A DNA stretch of 39,644 bases, taken from the NCBI GenBank assembly GCA_900766195.1, contig CAAFUN010000177.1, positions 1 to 39,644 on the forward strand, in the 5' to 3' direction. Shown here in pieces: positions 15,917-25,051 of this stretch (the first letter of the stretch is position 1; each line of letters opens with the position of its first letter). The translations under genes were made by a program, and so were the position numbers. The notes under the pieces are model-generated. The model was not told where the DNA came from, ran no database searches, and saw only the letters and a program-made list of their open reading frames with translations. Origin of the DNA: an uncultured Bacteroides sp. (lineage in GTDB: Bacteria; Bacteroidota; Bacteroidia; Bacteroidales; Bacteroidaceae).

Positions 15917-16735
15917 ATGACAAAGGCGAACAAGGTTTTATTTATTACACAAGAAATTACTCCTTACGTTACAGAATCCGAAATGGCCCTTACAGGTAGA
16001 AACCTGCCCCAAGCTATTCAGGAAAAAGGCAGAGAGATTAGAACTTTTATGCCTAAATGGGGAAACATTAACGAGCGTAGAAATCAACTTCATGAAGTTA
16101 TACGCCTTTCAGGGATGAACCTGATAATCGACGATACCGACCACCCTCTTATCATTAAAGTTGCATCTATTCAGTCCGCCCGCATGCAGGTATACTTTAT
16201 AGATAACGATGACTATTTTCAAAATCGTTTGCAAACCACTGATGAAAGCGGTGTAGAATATGAAGACAATGATAGCCGTGCCATATTTTATGCACGTGGA
16301 GTGTTGGAGACAGTAAAGAAACTGCGTTGGTGTCCGGACATCATCCATTGTCATGGCTGGATATCTGCATTAGCTCCTTTGTACATTAAAAAAGCATATA
16401 AGGATGAGCCTTCTTTCAGAAATTCCAAAGTTGTATTTTCTGTATATGAAGACGATTTTAAAGAAATGCTACATCCTGAATTTACCAATAGGTTAATGCT
16501 AAAAGGCATCGCCAAAAAAGATATTGCGGGATTAAAAAATCCAACTAGTTATGCAGAGTTGTGCAAACTAGCCATAGATTTTTCAGACGGAGTTATACAA
16601 CAAAGCGAAAATGTTAACGAGGAAGTAATGGAATATGCGCGCCAATCTGGCAAACCTATTTTGGGATATCAAGCTCCCGACAGTCTCGCAGACATTTACG
16701 ACGAATTTTACGACAAAGTATGGAATGCAGAATAA
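15917..16735 (+). CDS. Half-length GT5 (glycogen/starch synthase N-domain) protein, probably non-catalytic
   Basis: A 272-residue protein homologous to only the N-terminal Rossmann domain of glycogen synthase (family GT5). KVLFITQEITPYV, the GRNLPQAIQEKG helix, MPKWGNINERRNQLHEV, YFIDNDDYFQ, and PDIIHCHGWISALAPLYIK are at the expected places. Full GT5 enzymes have about 480 residues and a C-terminal domain with the second nucleotide-binding half and the catalytic ExxxxxxxE motif; both are absent here. The KTGGL motif that binds ADP-glucose is replaced by TESEMA at residues 19-24. There is no frameshift after the stop, and the next gene starts normally. I infer a regulatory or scaffolding role in glycogen metabolism rather than synthesis. 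Confidence 0.82.
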   Translation: MTKANKVLFITQEITPYVTESEMALTGRNLPQAIQEKGREIRTFMPKWGNINERRNQLHEVIRLSGMNLIIDDTDHPLIIKVASIQSARMQVYFIDNDDYFQNRLQTTDESGVEYEDNDSRAIFYARGVLETVKKLRWCPDIIHCHGWISALAPLYIKKAYKDEPSFRNSKVVFSVYEDDFKEMLHPEFTNRLMLKGIAKKDIAGLKNPTSYAELCKLAIDFSDGVIQQSENVNEEVMEYARQSGKPILGYQAPDSLADIYDEFYDKVWNAE

Positions 16736-16779
16736 AAGAGATTAAACAGAATAGATTTAGATACTAACAAGAATAACGT

Positions 16780-18327
16780 ATGAGAGTAAAATATATAGGG
16801 CTGCTACTTTTTGCAACTCTTCTCACGTGCTTTGGATGTGATGACACTACGGGAACATTGGGCATGGGTATGTTACCGAAAACTGATAATATTAAAGCTA
16901 ATACAGAAACATTCGATGTTAGCACCTACTCCATTCTGGCGGATTCTGTATTTGCAAAAACCAGTGTAGGCTACGTTGGTAAATTTAGAGATCCTGATTT
17001 TGGATATTACGAAGGTAGCTTCCTTACGGAATTAAATTGTACGGATGACTTTTCATTTCCATCAGTATACAACAATACAAATAAAAAGGCTAGTGGTATC
17101 TTGGCAGGCGACTCAGTTGTAGCTTGTAGATTAGTGATGTTCTACACTAAGACAAATGAAAGCTCTGGCTGGTTTGGCGACTCTCTAAATGCATGTCAGA
17201 TGAGCATATATCAATTGGATAAAAAGTTGGAACGCAACCGGTACACCAATATCAATCCGGAAGAATATTACAACCCCAGCACTTTGTTAGGTCGTAAAAC
17301 GTATAGCGCTTATGATGAGTCCATCTCTGACTCTGTTCGTAAAGCAAAAGACAGTAACGGTCAGCCAATATATTCACCTCATGTTGCATTAGACCTGGGA
17401 AAGACTTTTGGTAATAACATGCTGCAAACCTATCGTAAACATCCCGAATACTTCAAGAACTCCAATGCATTTATTAATAATGTATTTAAGGGTGTATATA
17501 TCAAGAGTGACAAAAGTGACGGAACCATACTTTACGTAGATCAGGTAGCCATGCAATTCCAGTTTTGCTTCCATGTTTTAGATAGTTTGGGAGTTGCTTT
17601 GAAAAGGAAAGCTCCTAATGAAAGTCAAGACTCGTTGCGGTATAGTTGGGCTACAGCTTTCGCGTCTACTAAAGAGGTGATACAAGCAAATCATTTCAGC
17701 AATTCCGACCTGATAAAGGAAAGAGTGGAAGAGAAGGGTCATACTTATATTAAATCTCCCGCAGGAATATTTACTGAAGCAACTTTACCATTTGATAATA
17801 TCTATCAGAAGTTGGACAAGGATACACTGAATGGTGTAAAATTATCTTTTACTAACTATGATCAGGAAAAGAAATATAAATATAATATGGATGTTCCTTC
17901 AACCGTACTTTTAATACGTAAAAAGGATTTGAAATCCTTTTTTGAAGGAAATCAATTACCTGATAATATAACTTCATTTATAACAATGCACAACAGCGTT
18001 AGTCCCAATCAATATACTTTTAGCAATATAGCACGCCTGGTAGCAACTTGTATAAATGAGAAAAAATCAGCCCGCAATAAAGCTCAAACTCAAGGAGGTA
18101 AATCATGGGATGGGACAGCATGGGAAACTCAATGGAACAAAGATAATCCTGATTGGAATAAAGTTCTGCTCATTCCTGTGACAGTTACATATGATTCAGC
18201 TTCCTCATCGGGTAATAAGACAATGACAGGTGTTCAACATGATTTGAAACCTAGTTATGCCAAACTCTTAGGTGGAGAAAATGATAAATTAAAATTAGAA
18301 GTAACTTATACTTCTTTCAACAATTGA
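16780..18327 (+). CDS. DUF4270 family lipoprotein
   Basis: A 515-residue lipoprotein. The signal peptide is at residues 1-19 with lipobox CFGC, so Cys20 is the lipidated residue. The mature protein begins with DDTTGTLGMGMLPKTD, typical of the family, and has beta-rich repeated SVFAKTSVGYVGKFRDPDFG-like segments and an extended C-terminus. DUF4270 proteins are widespread in Bacteroidetes and have no known enzymatic function. The lipobox and the absence of transmembrane segments suggest an outer-membrane or periplasmic lipoprotein. It lies 44 bp behind the GT5-like gene and is probably in its operon. Confidence 0.85.
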   Translation: MRVKYIGLLLFATLLTCFGCDDTTGTLGMGMLPKTDNIKANTETFDVSTYSILADSVFAKTSVGYVGKFRDPDFGYYEGSFLTELNCTDDFSFPSVYNNTNKKASGILAGDSVVACRLVMFYTKTNESSGWFGDSLNACQMSIYQLDKKLERNRYTNINPEEYYNPSTLLGRKTYSAYDESISDSVRKAKDSNGQPIYSPHVALDLGKTFGNNMLQTYRKHPEYFKNSNAFINNVFKGVYIKSDKSDGTILYVDQVAMQFQFCFHVLDSLGVALKRKAPNESQDSLRYSWATAFASTKEVIQANHFSNSDLIKERVEEKGHTYIKSPAGIFTEATLPFDNIYQKLDKDTLNGVKLSFTNYDQEKKYKYNMDVPSTVLLIRKKDLKSFFEGNQLPDNITSFITMHNSVSPNQYTFSNIARLVATCINEKKSARNKAQTQGGKSWDGTAWETQWNKDNPDWNKVLLIPVTVTYDSASSSGNKTMTGVQHDLKPSYAKLLGGENDKLKLEVTYTSFNN

Positions 18328-18367
18328 ATATAAGTTTTGCTCTGCAAAACCGTTTATAACGGATAAA

Positions 18368-18406
18368 CAACAAGGGCTGCCCTCAATAAAAGGACAGCCC
18401 TTGTTG
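18368..18406. terminator. Bidirectional intrinsic terminator
   Basis: A 12-bp perfect stem (18368-18379 with 18395-18406) continues after one mismatch for 3 more pairs to a 7-nt loop. It lies between two convergent operons, 40 bp after the DUF4270 stop and 61 bp after the GH57 stop on the other strand. The stem is long enough to act on both. T-runs are weak on either side. Confidence 0.7.
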
Positions 18407-18467
18407 CTGCTTGATAATACGGATCTGCGAGAAAAATCACGTCATACGCATTGAAGCGGAAAAGAAT

Positions 18468-19844
18468 TTAAAGATTTTCTTCTACCAGATTCTTCAAAGG
18501 TTTCTTAGCTGCTATTTTCACACCTTTATTCGGTTTTTTTTCGTTCTCTTTTTCTTTGTCCAATTTACCCCGTATGTTATCTAGTTCCTTATGTAACTCG
18601 TTAATTTCATCACCTTGATTCTTTATTGTAGTGAGAAGTGCATTCAGCTCCTCGTTGTCTATATCGATAGGATAAAGAGATTCCACACGTTTGATAAAAT
18701 CACCCAGAATATTCATATAATTGGTAAATGCATCATACGGAGACTCATAAATACCTCTATTCAAGCCCAGTCCATTATTCTTAGTCGTCATAAATCGGAA
18801 ATTATTACTAGCCTGCAAATAATCCCAATCTTGCTTTATCCGTCTATCATCACATAAATGAACGCGCTCTGCCACACTGTATAGCTTATTAAAAGCTTCG
18901 CGCTGCATGACGTTACCTAACCAACAACTTGTATCTCTTTCTTCATCAGTCCATGACATAGGATAAGCAACATCCAATGCAGATACCGATTTTAGTCGGG
19001 TAATGATTTCAATCGGAGTAGAGAAAGTTATTCCTTTATTTTTCGCACATGCAGGAAGAGCCTTCAGGAATTCCAGAATATTGGATGATAATGGTTGAGC
19101 TACGCCCAAAGCCGATAGTTCCATGAAAATATTGATAACCTGCTCTTCACGAGGGAAAGCATCTATCCAAGCAATGTACTTATCTGCAAATAAAGGGTAT
19201 TCATTCCATTCAGAATTTGCAAACCGCAAACCAATATCATCTGACAATTTAAAATCACGTAATAGCAACTTTAAATTAGAATTCTGATTACAATGATATA
19301 CATAATGAGGACTTTTCCATCCTAATATAGGCTTAGCGCCTTCTGTAAGCATCCCCTTAAATCCCATACTAGCTACTGTAGCACCGATATCATTGGAATA
19401 AATCAAACTGGAGTTACGAAACACTTTAGGTGTTTTTCCAAACATTTGCCTGATTTTAGCACTTTGCCTCATTACCTCTTCTTTGAAACAATCTTCATTG
19501 ACCAAAGAAGATAGGCCATGTGAATAGGGTTCGGCCAAGAACTCACATCCTCCTGTATCATTCAGCTGATGTAACAAGTCTATTACTGCAGGAGCATTAA
19601 TCTCCAATTGTTCTAAAGCCACTCCGGAAATAGACAAGGCCACCTTAAAAGCACCTCCCGAATCCTTGACCATCCCAATCAGCGTAGTTAAAGCTGGGAT
19701 ATAGGATCGCTCAGCAACATCATTTATGCTCGTTTCGTTGGCGTAATCATCATAATAATAATGATCTGCTCCAATATCAAAAAAACGATAACGTTTCAAA
19801 TGAATGATCTGATGTATTTCAAAATATAGACAAATCGTTCTCAT
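18468..19844 (-). CDS. GH57 family alpha-amylase-like glycoside hydrolase
   Basis: A 458-residue cytosolic protein with no signal peptide. The N-terminal (beta/alpha)7-barrel features of GH57 are visible: ICLYFEIHQ at the start (the conserved His near the N-terminus), ISGVALEQLE, and CEFLAEPYSHGLSSL. These are followed by PKVFRNSSLIYSNDIG and a later SYPMSWTDEERD-type segment. The C-terminal 90 residues are a charged coiled coil (LNALLTTIKNQGDEINELHKELD), with a very basic tail. It is the last gene of an operon with GT4 (21 bp upstream) and GH133. Together they suggest a role in glycogen or maltodextrin turnover. The exact bond specificity is not readable. Confidence 0.85.
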   Translation of the reverse strand: MRTICLYFEIHQIIHLKRYRFFDIGADHYYYDDYANETSINDVAERSYIPALTTLIGMVKDSGGAFKVALSISGVALEQLEINAPAVIDLLHQLNDTGGCEFLAEPYSHGLSSLVNEDCFKEEVMRQSAKIRQMFGKTPKVFRNSSLIYSNDIGATVASMGFKGMLTEGAKPILGWKSPHYVYHCNQNSNLKLLLRDFKLSDDIGLRFANSEWNEYPLFADKYIAWIDAFPREEQVINIFMELSALGVAQPLSSNILEFLKALPACAKNKGITFSTPIEIITRLKSVSALDVAYPMSWTDEERDTSCWLGNVMQREAFNKLYSVAERVHLCDDRRIKQDWDYLQASNNFRFMTTKNNGLGLNRGIYESPYDAFTNYMNILGDFIKRVESLYPIDIDNEELNALLTTIKNQGDEINELHKELDNIRGKLDKEKENEKKPNKGVKIAAKKPLKNLVEENL

Positions 19845-19865
19845 ATCTTTGTTTTATAATTATTA

Positions 19866-21131
19866 TTAATAACGTTTAATCACCTCTTCATAAATGCGGC
19901 GTACCTTCAGACCAACATTTTCCCATTTAATGGCATCGACCTCTTTTTTGCCTTCATCCCTTAAATATTCAAATAGACTAGGATAAGAGCAGATCGCATA
20001 TATTGCATCGGCCATAGCATGAATATCCCAATAATCCGTCTTAATGCATTTTTCAAGAATTTCCGCACATCCTGATTGCTTTGAGATAATAGACGGAACA
20101 TTACATTGCATAGCCTCCAAAGGTGATATACCAAATGGCTCGGATACAGACGGCATAATATAAACGTCACTTGCCTTCAACATTTCGTATACTTCCTTCC
20201 CTTTCATAAAGCCGGGGAAATGGAAGCGATCGGCAATTCCACGTTCGGCTACCAACCGAATCATTTGATTCATCATATCTCCACTACCAGCCATGACAAA
20301 ACGTATCTTACGCGTTCGGTGCAAAACCATTGCTGCAGCTTCAACAAAGTATTCAGGTCCCTTTTGCATAGTAATACGCCCCAAGAAGGTCACCACCTTT
20401 TCATCTTCCTTTTTCTGCGGAACAATATCTTGGATCTCTTGCGGCAAAGGTGAAACAGCATTATGAACGGTAGAGACCTTACGCGGATCCTGAAAATATT
20501 TATGTATCACGGTCTGCCGGGTAAGTTCACTTACGCACATGATATGATCAGCATAGTCCATACCATTCTTTTCAATGGCATAAACAGTAGGATTCACATT
20601 ACCACGACTACGGTCAAAGTCGGTTGCATGCACATGTATCACCAATGGTTTCCCTGAAACCTGCTTGGCATGAATGCCCGCCGGATAGGTGAGCCAGTCA
20701 TGAGAATGAATGATATCAAACGTTTGCTGACGCGCCACAACTCCCGCTACAATGGAGTAATTATTGATCTCTTCATGTAGATTATCGGGATATCGGCCAG
20801 AAAACTCAATACATCCTAAATCATTTGTATGCAAATAGTTAAAATCGGCATAGATATGATCACGTAAATCATAATACAATTGAGGATCCATATAAGATCC
20901 GACACGACTATTGACATAGTCCCAATTCACATCACGCCACACCACCGGAGTACTGTTCATACCTATGATGCGAAGAAAACTTTGATCTTCGTCACCCCAA
21001 GGTTTAGGTATGCAAAAAGTTATCTCCATATCCTCTTGCTGAGACATTCCCTTTGTCAACCCGTAACTAGCTGTTCCAAGTCCTCCCAAAATGTGCGGGG
21101 GAAATTCCCATCCAAACATTAAAACTTTCAT
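19866..21131 (-). CDS. GT4 glycosyltransferase, glycogen synthase-like
   Basis: A 421-residue GT-B fold glycosyltransferase of family 4. The N-domain starts KVLMFGWEFPPHILGGLGTASYGLTKG, with the GGLG loop that binds nucleotide-sugar phosphates. DIIHSHDWLTYPAGI, VIHVHATDFDRSRG and VHNAVSP lead to the C-domain. That domain has FLGRITMQKGPEYFVEA, the RFVMAGSGD strand, and the catalytic EPFGISPLE (E-x7-E) motif. Its gene order with a debranching enzyme and a GH57 protein makes an alpha-1,4-glucan synthase the likely role. It is complete, unlike the neighbouring GT5-like protein, and could carry the actual synthase activity. It is separated from GH133 by 14 bp. Confidence 0.88.
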   Translation of the reverse strand: MKVLMFGWEFPPHILGGLGTASYGLTKGMSQQEDMEITFCIPKPWGDEDQSFLRIIGMNSTPVVWRDVNWDYVNSRVGSYMDPQLYYDLRDHIYADFNYLHTNDLGCIEFSGRYPDNLHEEINNYSIVAGVVARQQTFDIIHSHDWLTYPAGIHAKQVSGKPLVIHVHATDFDRSRGNVNPTVYAIEKNGMDYADHIMCVSELTRQTVIHKYFQDPRKVSTVHNAVSPLPQEIQDIVPQKKEDEKVVTFLGRITMQKGPEYFVEAAAMVLHRTRKIRFVMAGSGDMMNQMIRLVAERGIADRFHFPGFMKGKEVYEMLKASDVYIMPSVSEPFGISPLEAMQCNVPSIISKQSGCAEILEKCIKTDYWDIHAMADAIYAICSYPSLFEYLRDEGKKEVDAIKWENVGLKVRRIYEEVIKRY

Positions 21132-21145
21132 TTTCCCCTCCTTTA

Positions 21146-23086
21146 TTATAAGTTATACTTAGATAGCAATTTTAAAATACGAAGAATCTCGGCCACATTC
21201 ATAGCAAAAGAGATAGCTCCTCGCCCGGTAAACGGAGGATTTCCATCAAAGAGTTCCGGTAGTGAACTAATGCAATGATTAGACATTTCATCTTCCAACC
21301 CTATTAAATAACGTTCTACGAACGACAGCCCACTCATTTTATAAATACGTAAGTAAGCTTCCATATAAAATCCCATCAACCAAGGCCAGGCCGTACCTTG
21401 ATGGTAAGCCAAATCTCTTTGCGTGGGAGTGCCCACATAATTTGGATTATATCCTCCACTTTTAGGACTCAAAGTACGTAAACCTTTGGGTGTGAGCAGT
21501 TCTTTAGTAACAATATCAAGTACTTGTTTTTTCTGAGCGCGATCTAATGGAGAATAATCAAAAGCAACGGTAAAAATCATATTCGGACGCACGCTCCAGT
21601 CCATCATAAAACCGTCTACATAATCAAACAAGTAACCGCAATCATTACGAAAAGTCTCGATGAATGATTTCCCTGCCAAATCGGCTTGTGCATCAAGTTC
21701 GTCTGCCAATATTGTATTTCCACCCTCACGCATAAGATCTGCAATAAAGCGCAAATCATTATACCACAAAGCATTTACCTCAACAAGATAACCTGTACGC
21801 GGAATAACCGGACGTCCATTATTCATAGAATTCATCCAACTAACAGGTTTTTCTATCCCATTTGTGTAAAGTAGACCATTGTTGTGCAAAAACAAATTAT
21901 CATGTTTTCTATCACGAATATAATCTATTATATCTTCCAGCAACGCTCCGTATTTTTGCCGGCATTGTTCGCGGGAAGTATCTTTAGCGTATTGTTGCAA
22001 TGTCCATATCACCCATAACAATACATCGGGATCCTGCATTTCATATATTTTATAAGAGACAGGCTCTCCCTTTATAAATTGACGAATGGCTTTCTCTGCA
22101 GTAATCATTACATCCTCAAATTCCTCCGGTTCATCTACAGCCAATGTCAATCCAGGTAAAGATACAAACAAATCTCTCGCCCTACATTTAAACCAAGGGT
22201 ATCCTGCTAAAATATAATGTTCGTATCCTTGTTTATTATGAAACTGATGAGCAGAGTTTTTCAAGCAATGATAGAAACTGTCTCTAGGAGTACGATCTTC
22301 AACTTCCGCTTCAAAAATAGGTTTCAATCTACGGTGAGAGATTTCAGAAACTCCTGCTGAAAACACAACACTCTCACCTTTCTTTATATTCACTTCAAAA
22401 TAACCGGGCACATAGAGATCTTCATTGAAATCATAGCCACGCTCCTGCTCTTTTGGATATTCAATGCCACGATACCATGTAGGTTCAAAATGAAACTCAT
22501 TCTTCTTATTCAACTGCATAAACAGCTCAGGATAGCCAGGATACATGCATGTCTTAATACCATTCTCGACCAATTGATATTCCCTACTGGCCAAAGCATT
22601 TTCATGCGTATATTCACGTACACTACGGAAAGCGAGGAAAGGACGGAAACGAAGCGTAGTAGCCGAATGGGCATCTACCAATGTGTAGCGTATCAAGATA
22701 CGATTTTCATAGTGAACAAAGATTTTTTCTTTACGCAATATAACCCCTCCCACTCTATATGTGGTGGCAGGAATATGTTCACAGTCAAATTCACGAATAT
22801 ACTTATGCCCATTGGGGCTAAATACATTTCCTCCATACTTATGCAAACCAAGATTAAACTCAGCCCCGTGTTGTATAACTGTCTCATCCAAAGAAGAGAG
22901 TAACACATGGTTCTCATCATCCAAGTTGGGTACGGGAATCACTAATAATCCATGATATTTGCGTGTATTACAGTCCACTATCGTCGTATTATGATAAGCT
23001 CCTGACTTATTTGTACGAAGAATTTCTCTAGGTAGAGATTCTTCCAAATTGATCATCAAGGTTTTATCAAAACGTAAATAACTCAT
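21146..23086 (-). CDS. Glycogen debranching enzyme (GH133-like, archaeal/bacterial Gde type)
   Basis: A 646-residue protein with a beta-rich N-terminal domain (residues 1-260, starting MSYLRFDKTLMINLEES, then EILRTNKSGAYHNTTIVDCNTRKYHGLLV). It is followed by an (alpha/alpha)6 catalytic domain. Family hallmarks include AGYPWFKCRARDLFVSLPGL, SWMNSMNNGRPVIPRTGYLVEVNALWYN, and NPNYVGTPTQRDLAYHQGTAWPW. No secretion signal is present, so it is cytosolic. It probably removes alpha-1,6-linked branch stubs from glycogen. It is the first gene of a tight three-gene operon (GH133-GT4-GH57) transcribed from the promoter near 23172-23201. Confidence 0.92.
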   Translation of the reverse strand: MSYLRFDKTLMINLEESLPREILRTNKSGAYHNTTIVDCNTRKYHGLLVIPVPNLDDENHVLLSSLDETVIQHGAEFNLGLHKYGGNVFSPNGHKYIREFDCEHIPATTYRVGGVILRKEKIFVHYENRILIRYTLVDAHSATTLRFRPFLAFRSVREYTHENALASREYQLVENGIKTCMYPGYPELFMQLNKKNEFHFEPTWYRGIEYPKEQERGYDFNEDLYVPGYFEVNIKKGESVVFSAGVSEISHRRLKPIFEAEVEDRTPRDSFYHCLKNSAHQFHNKQGYEHYILAGYPWFKCRARDLFVSLPGLTLAVDEPEEFEDVMITAEKAIRQFIKGEPVSYKIYEMQDPDVLLWVIWTLQQYAKDTSREQCRQKYGALLEDIIDYIRDRKHDNLFLHNNGLLYTNGIEKPVSWMNSMNNGRPVIPRTGYLVEVNALWYNDLRFIADLMREGGNTILADELDAQADLAGKSFIETFRNDCGYLFDYVDGFMMDWSVRPNMIFTVAFDYSPLDRAQKKQVLDIVTKELLTPKGLRTLSPKSGGYNPNYVGTPTQRDLAYHQGTAWPWLMGFYMEAYLRIYKMSGLSFVERYLIGLEDEMSNHCISSLPELFDGNPPFTGRGAISFAMNVAEILRILKLLSKYNL

Positions 23087-23171
23087 AGGTACAATATTAA
23101 AGGTTAAAATTCTACAGGCATCAGATTCCTATATCTTCTCTCTAACATGCCTGACGCTATAGAGTGACCAT

Positions 23172-23201
23172 CAAAAATACAAATTAAAGAGAAAAAGCAA
23201 A
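23172..23201 (-). promoter_or_regulatory. Promoter candidate of the GH133-GT4-GH57 operon
   Basis: Minus-strand TATTTTTG (23172-23179) matches TAnnTTTG. An upstream TTTG (23198-23201 on the plus strand as caaa) lies at an 18-bp spacing, slightly short. The leader would be about 80 nt. Confidence 0.45.
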
Positions 23202-23271
23202 ACAAATAATACAATTATTTTCACCAATTATACAATATAAACAAGAATGTGCTTACAATCTCCTAAAATAT

Positions 23272-23310
23272 AAAACCGTCCTCATCGCATAGCGCAAAGA
23301 AGACGGTTTT
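23272..23310 (-). terminator. Terminator of the esterase gene
   Basis: aaaaccgtc (23272-23280) and gacggtttt (23302-23310) form a 9-bp stem with a 21-nt loop, 61 bp past the esterase stop on the minus strand. The stem ends in a short T-run in that orientation (gacggtttta). It fits an intrinsic terminator, although the loop is long. Confidence 0.6.
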
Positions 23311-23370
23311 GCAAAGATGAAAAATTACAGGTTTTACATTCTTATTTTCTAAATGAAATAATCAAACGAT

Positions 23371-24780
23371 CTACCAAGCATCCGTGCGGAAAGGCACCAT
23401 AGGCAATTCTCTGCTTCCTGCAACATTACCAGGTAGAAAATTGCGAAAACAATAGCGCACTGCAACAGGCGTAGCAACATTCTTGTTTGATACTACTATT
23501 CCATTTCTAAACGTACTTGCCTCAGCCGGAAAGAATACTCTATCTTCTCCTGCTATTTCAAAACCAACCATATTGTTATTACGACTAAATCCTTCGGAAG
23601 CATTATCAAAATAGAGAATAATTTTATCCTTATCTTGCTCCATTTTTTTATACTCAGGACCTCTGTCTGCAACGCCATTTATTGCATACGTATTTTTTAA
23701 TGCCATAAAAGCCAATCTATTGCCAACATCCTTTTTATTTTTGGGATGAATATTATATGATTCGTAAGCTTCCACCAAGTCATTCGTTGAAATCATTCCG
23801 CTATTGGGTATTAACGTCTGAGCTTTGTATTGAGCCTCACGTAAATAGGCTCCTAAATCACCCTGACCATATTCAAACGGTGCAATTTCAGCAAAATAAA
23901 ACGGCAACTCTCCAAGTCCCCATTCTTTACGCCACAATTCAACCATCGTAGCCAAACGTTGAGCATAGGTAGCATGTTTGCCTATGTTTGATTCGCCTTG
24001 ATACCATAGAAAACCTTTTATCGTATAGTTTTCAAGAGGTTTAAGCATTCCATTATACATAATCATAGGCTGCATATATTCTCTCACATTTTTATCACCA
24101 GCTTGTTTGATATCCACATCTGGATAGTTCAGCAAAATATCTTTTGGTAGCCAACCTTCAACTGTAGAACCTCCCCAACTACAATTAATTATCCCTACGG
24201 GCACATCTAATACTTTATTAATTGCAACAGCAAAATAAAATGCAGTTGCGCTAAAATCTACAGCATTCTCAGGCTTAGAAACTTTCCACTTACCGGGTAC
24301 ACTCTCTTGAGGGTCAATAGCTGGAACATGCGTGATCGTAGCAAAACGGATACCTTTATATTGAGAAGCACCTACAATCTCTTCGTTTGCTCCCATAATG
24401 GGACAATTGAAAAAACCTTTTAAAGGCATTTCCATATTAGACTGACCGGAACAGAACCATACTTCGCCTATCAGCACATTATGAAGTTCCATTTTATCAC
24501 CATCACTTAGAGTTACAGTTTGCGGCGTGTAAGACGCCTCCGGAGTAGAAAGATACAACTCCCAAAATCCGGAAGAAGAAACTTTGGCTGTAACCTTCTG
24601 CTTACTCCAAGATGTAGTAGCAATAACCATGGCATTAGGAGATGCCTTTCCCCAAATTTTCGTTTTCGCTTTTTGTTGAAGAACCATATTATCACTAAGA
24701 ATGTCAGGCAACTGAATTTTTGCACCAACAGATAAGTTCGCTAACATAGCAAAAATCATAAGAATCGTGTTTTTTTTCAT
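23371..24780 (-). CDS. Sialate O-acetylesterase-like SGNH carbohydrate esterase
   Basis: A 469-residue secreted esterase. A signal peptide (about residues 1-19, ending SVGA) precedes a beta-sandwich region starting KIQLPDILSDNMVLQQ. The catalytic block is FCSGQSNMEMP with nucleophile Ser114. A conserved GFLWYQGESN and the NIHPKNKKDVGNRLA block, which carries the catalytic His, follow. This is the family of sialate O-acetylesterases (SASA/CE-like). Beside GH10, GH43 and GH8 genes, an acetyl-xylan esterase function is more likely than action on sialic acid. That is inference from context. It lies divergent from the SusC1 gene across a 271-bp region. Confidence 0.87.
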   Translation of the reverse strand: MKKNTILMIFAMLANLSVGAKIQLPDILSDNMVLQQKAKTKIWGKASPNAMVIATTSWSKQKVTAKVSSSGFWELYLSTPEASYTPQTVTLSDGDKMELHNVLIGEVWFCSGQSNMEMPLKGFFNCPIMGANEEIVGASQYKGIRFATITHVPAIDPQESVPGKWKVSKPENAVDFSATAFYFAVAINKVLDVPVGIINCSWGGSTVEGWLPKDILLNYPDVDIKQAGDKNVREYMQPMIMYNGMLKPLENYTIKGFLWYQGESNIGKHATYAQRLATMVELWRKEWGLGELPFYFAEIAPFEYGQGDLGAYLREAQYKAQTLIPNSGMISTNDLVEAYESYNIHPKNKKDVGNRLAFMALKNTYAINGVADRGPEYKKMEQDKDKIILYFDNASEGFSRNNNMVGFEIAGEDRVFFPAEASTFRNGIVVSNKNVATPVAVRYCFRNFLPGNVAGSRELPMVPFRTDAW

Positions 24781-24990
24781 GATATCAAAATAATTAAATA
24801 ATTACACCCATAAGACTAATTTCAACCTCTTTTAGAGAGCACTAAAATGTGAAGTAAAAATAAATAAAAGCATTCATTCTTCAAAAGAAAACAGACCATT
24901 TATTAATTTACATAAAGCAAATACCTACATATAAATTATTTATAATCAACTAATTGTATTATAAATTTAAAATGCAAATGTACTTCATTT

Positions 24991-25051
24991 ATTATTTAAA
25001 ATCATTTTTAATTAGCAAAAACTTATAATATTAATTTAATCAGTGAATTTT
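24991..25051 (+). repeat. Leader sequence shared with the second SusC gene
   Basis: The region before the ATG of SusC1 (24991-25051) is closely similar to 30703-30763 before SusC2: an atttaaa-tcattttta core, then ttagca, then ttaatttaat-cgtgaatttt before ATG. The similarity continues into the first ~200 bp of coding sequence. No TAnnTTTG element is present at the usual distance. Confidence 0.65.

Noticed and set aside
25043..25051. GTG start codons of SusC1 (25043) and SusC2 (30755)
   Set aside because: Both add three residues (MNF) before a well-placed ATG and a normal signal peptide; the shared ATG starts are more likely.
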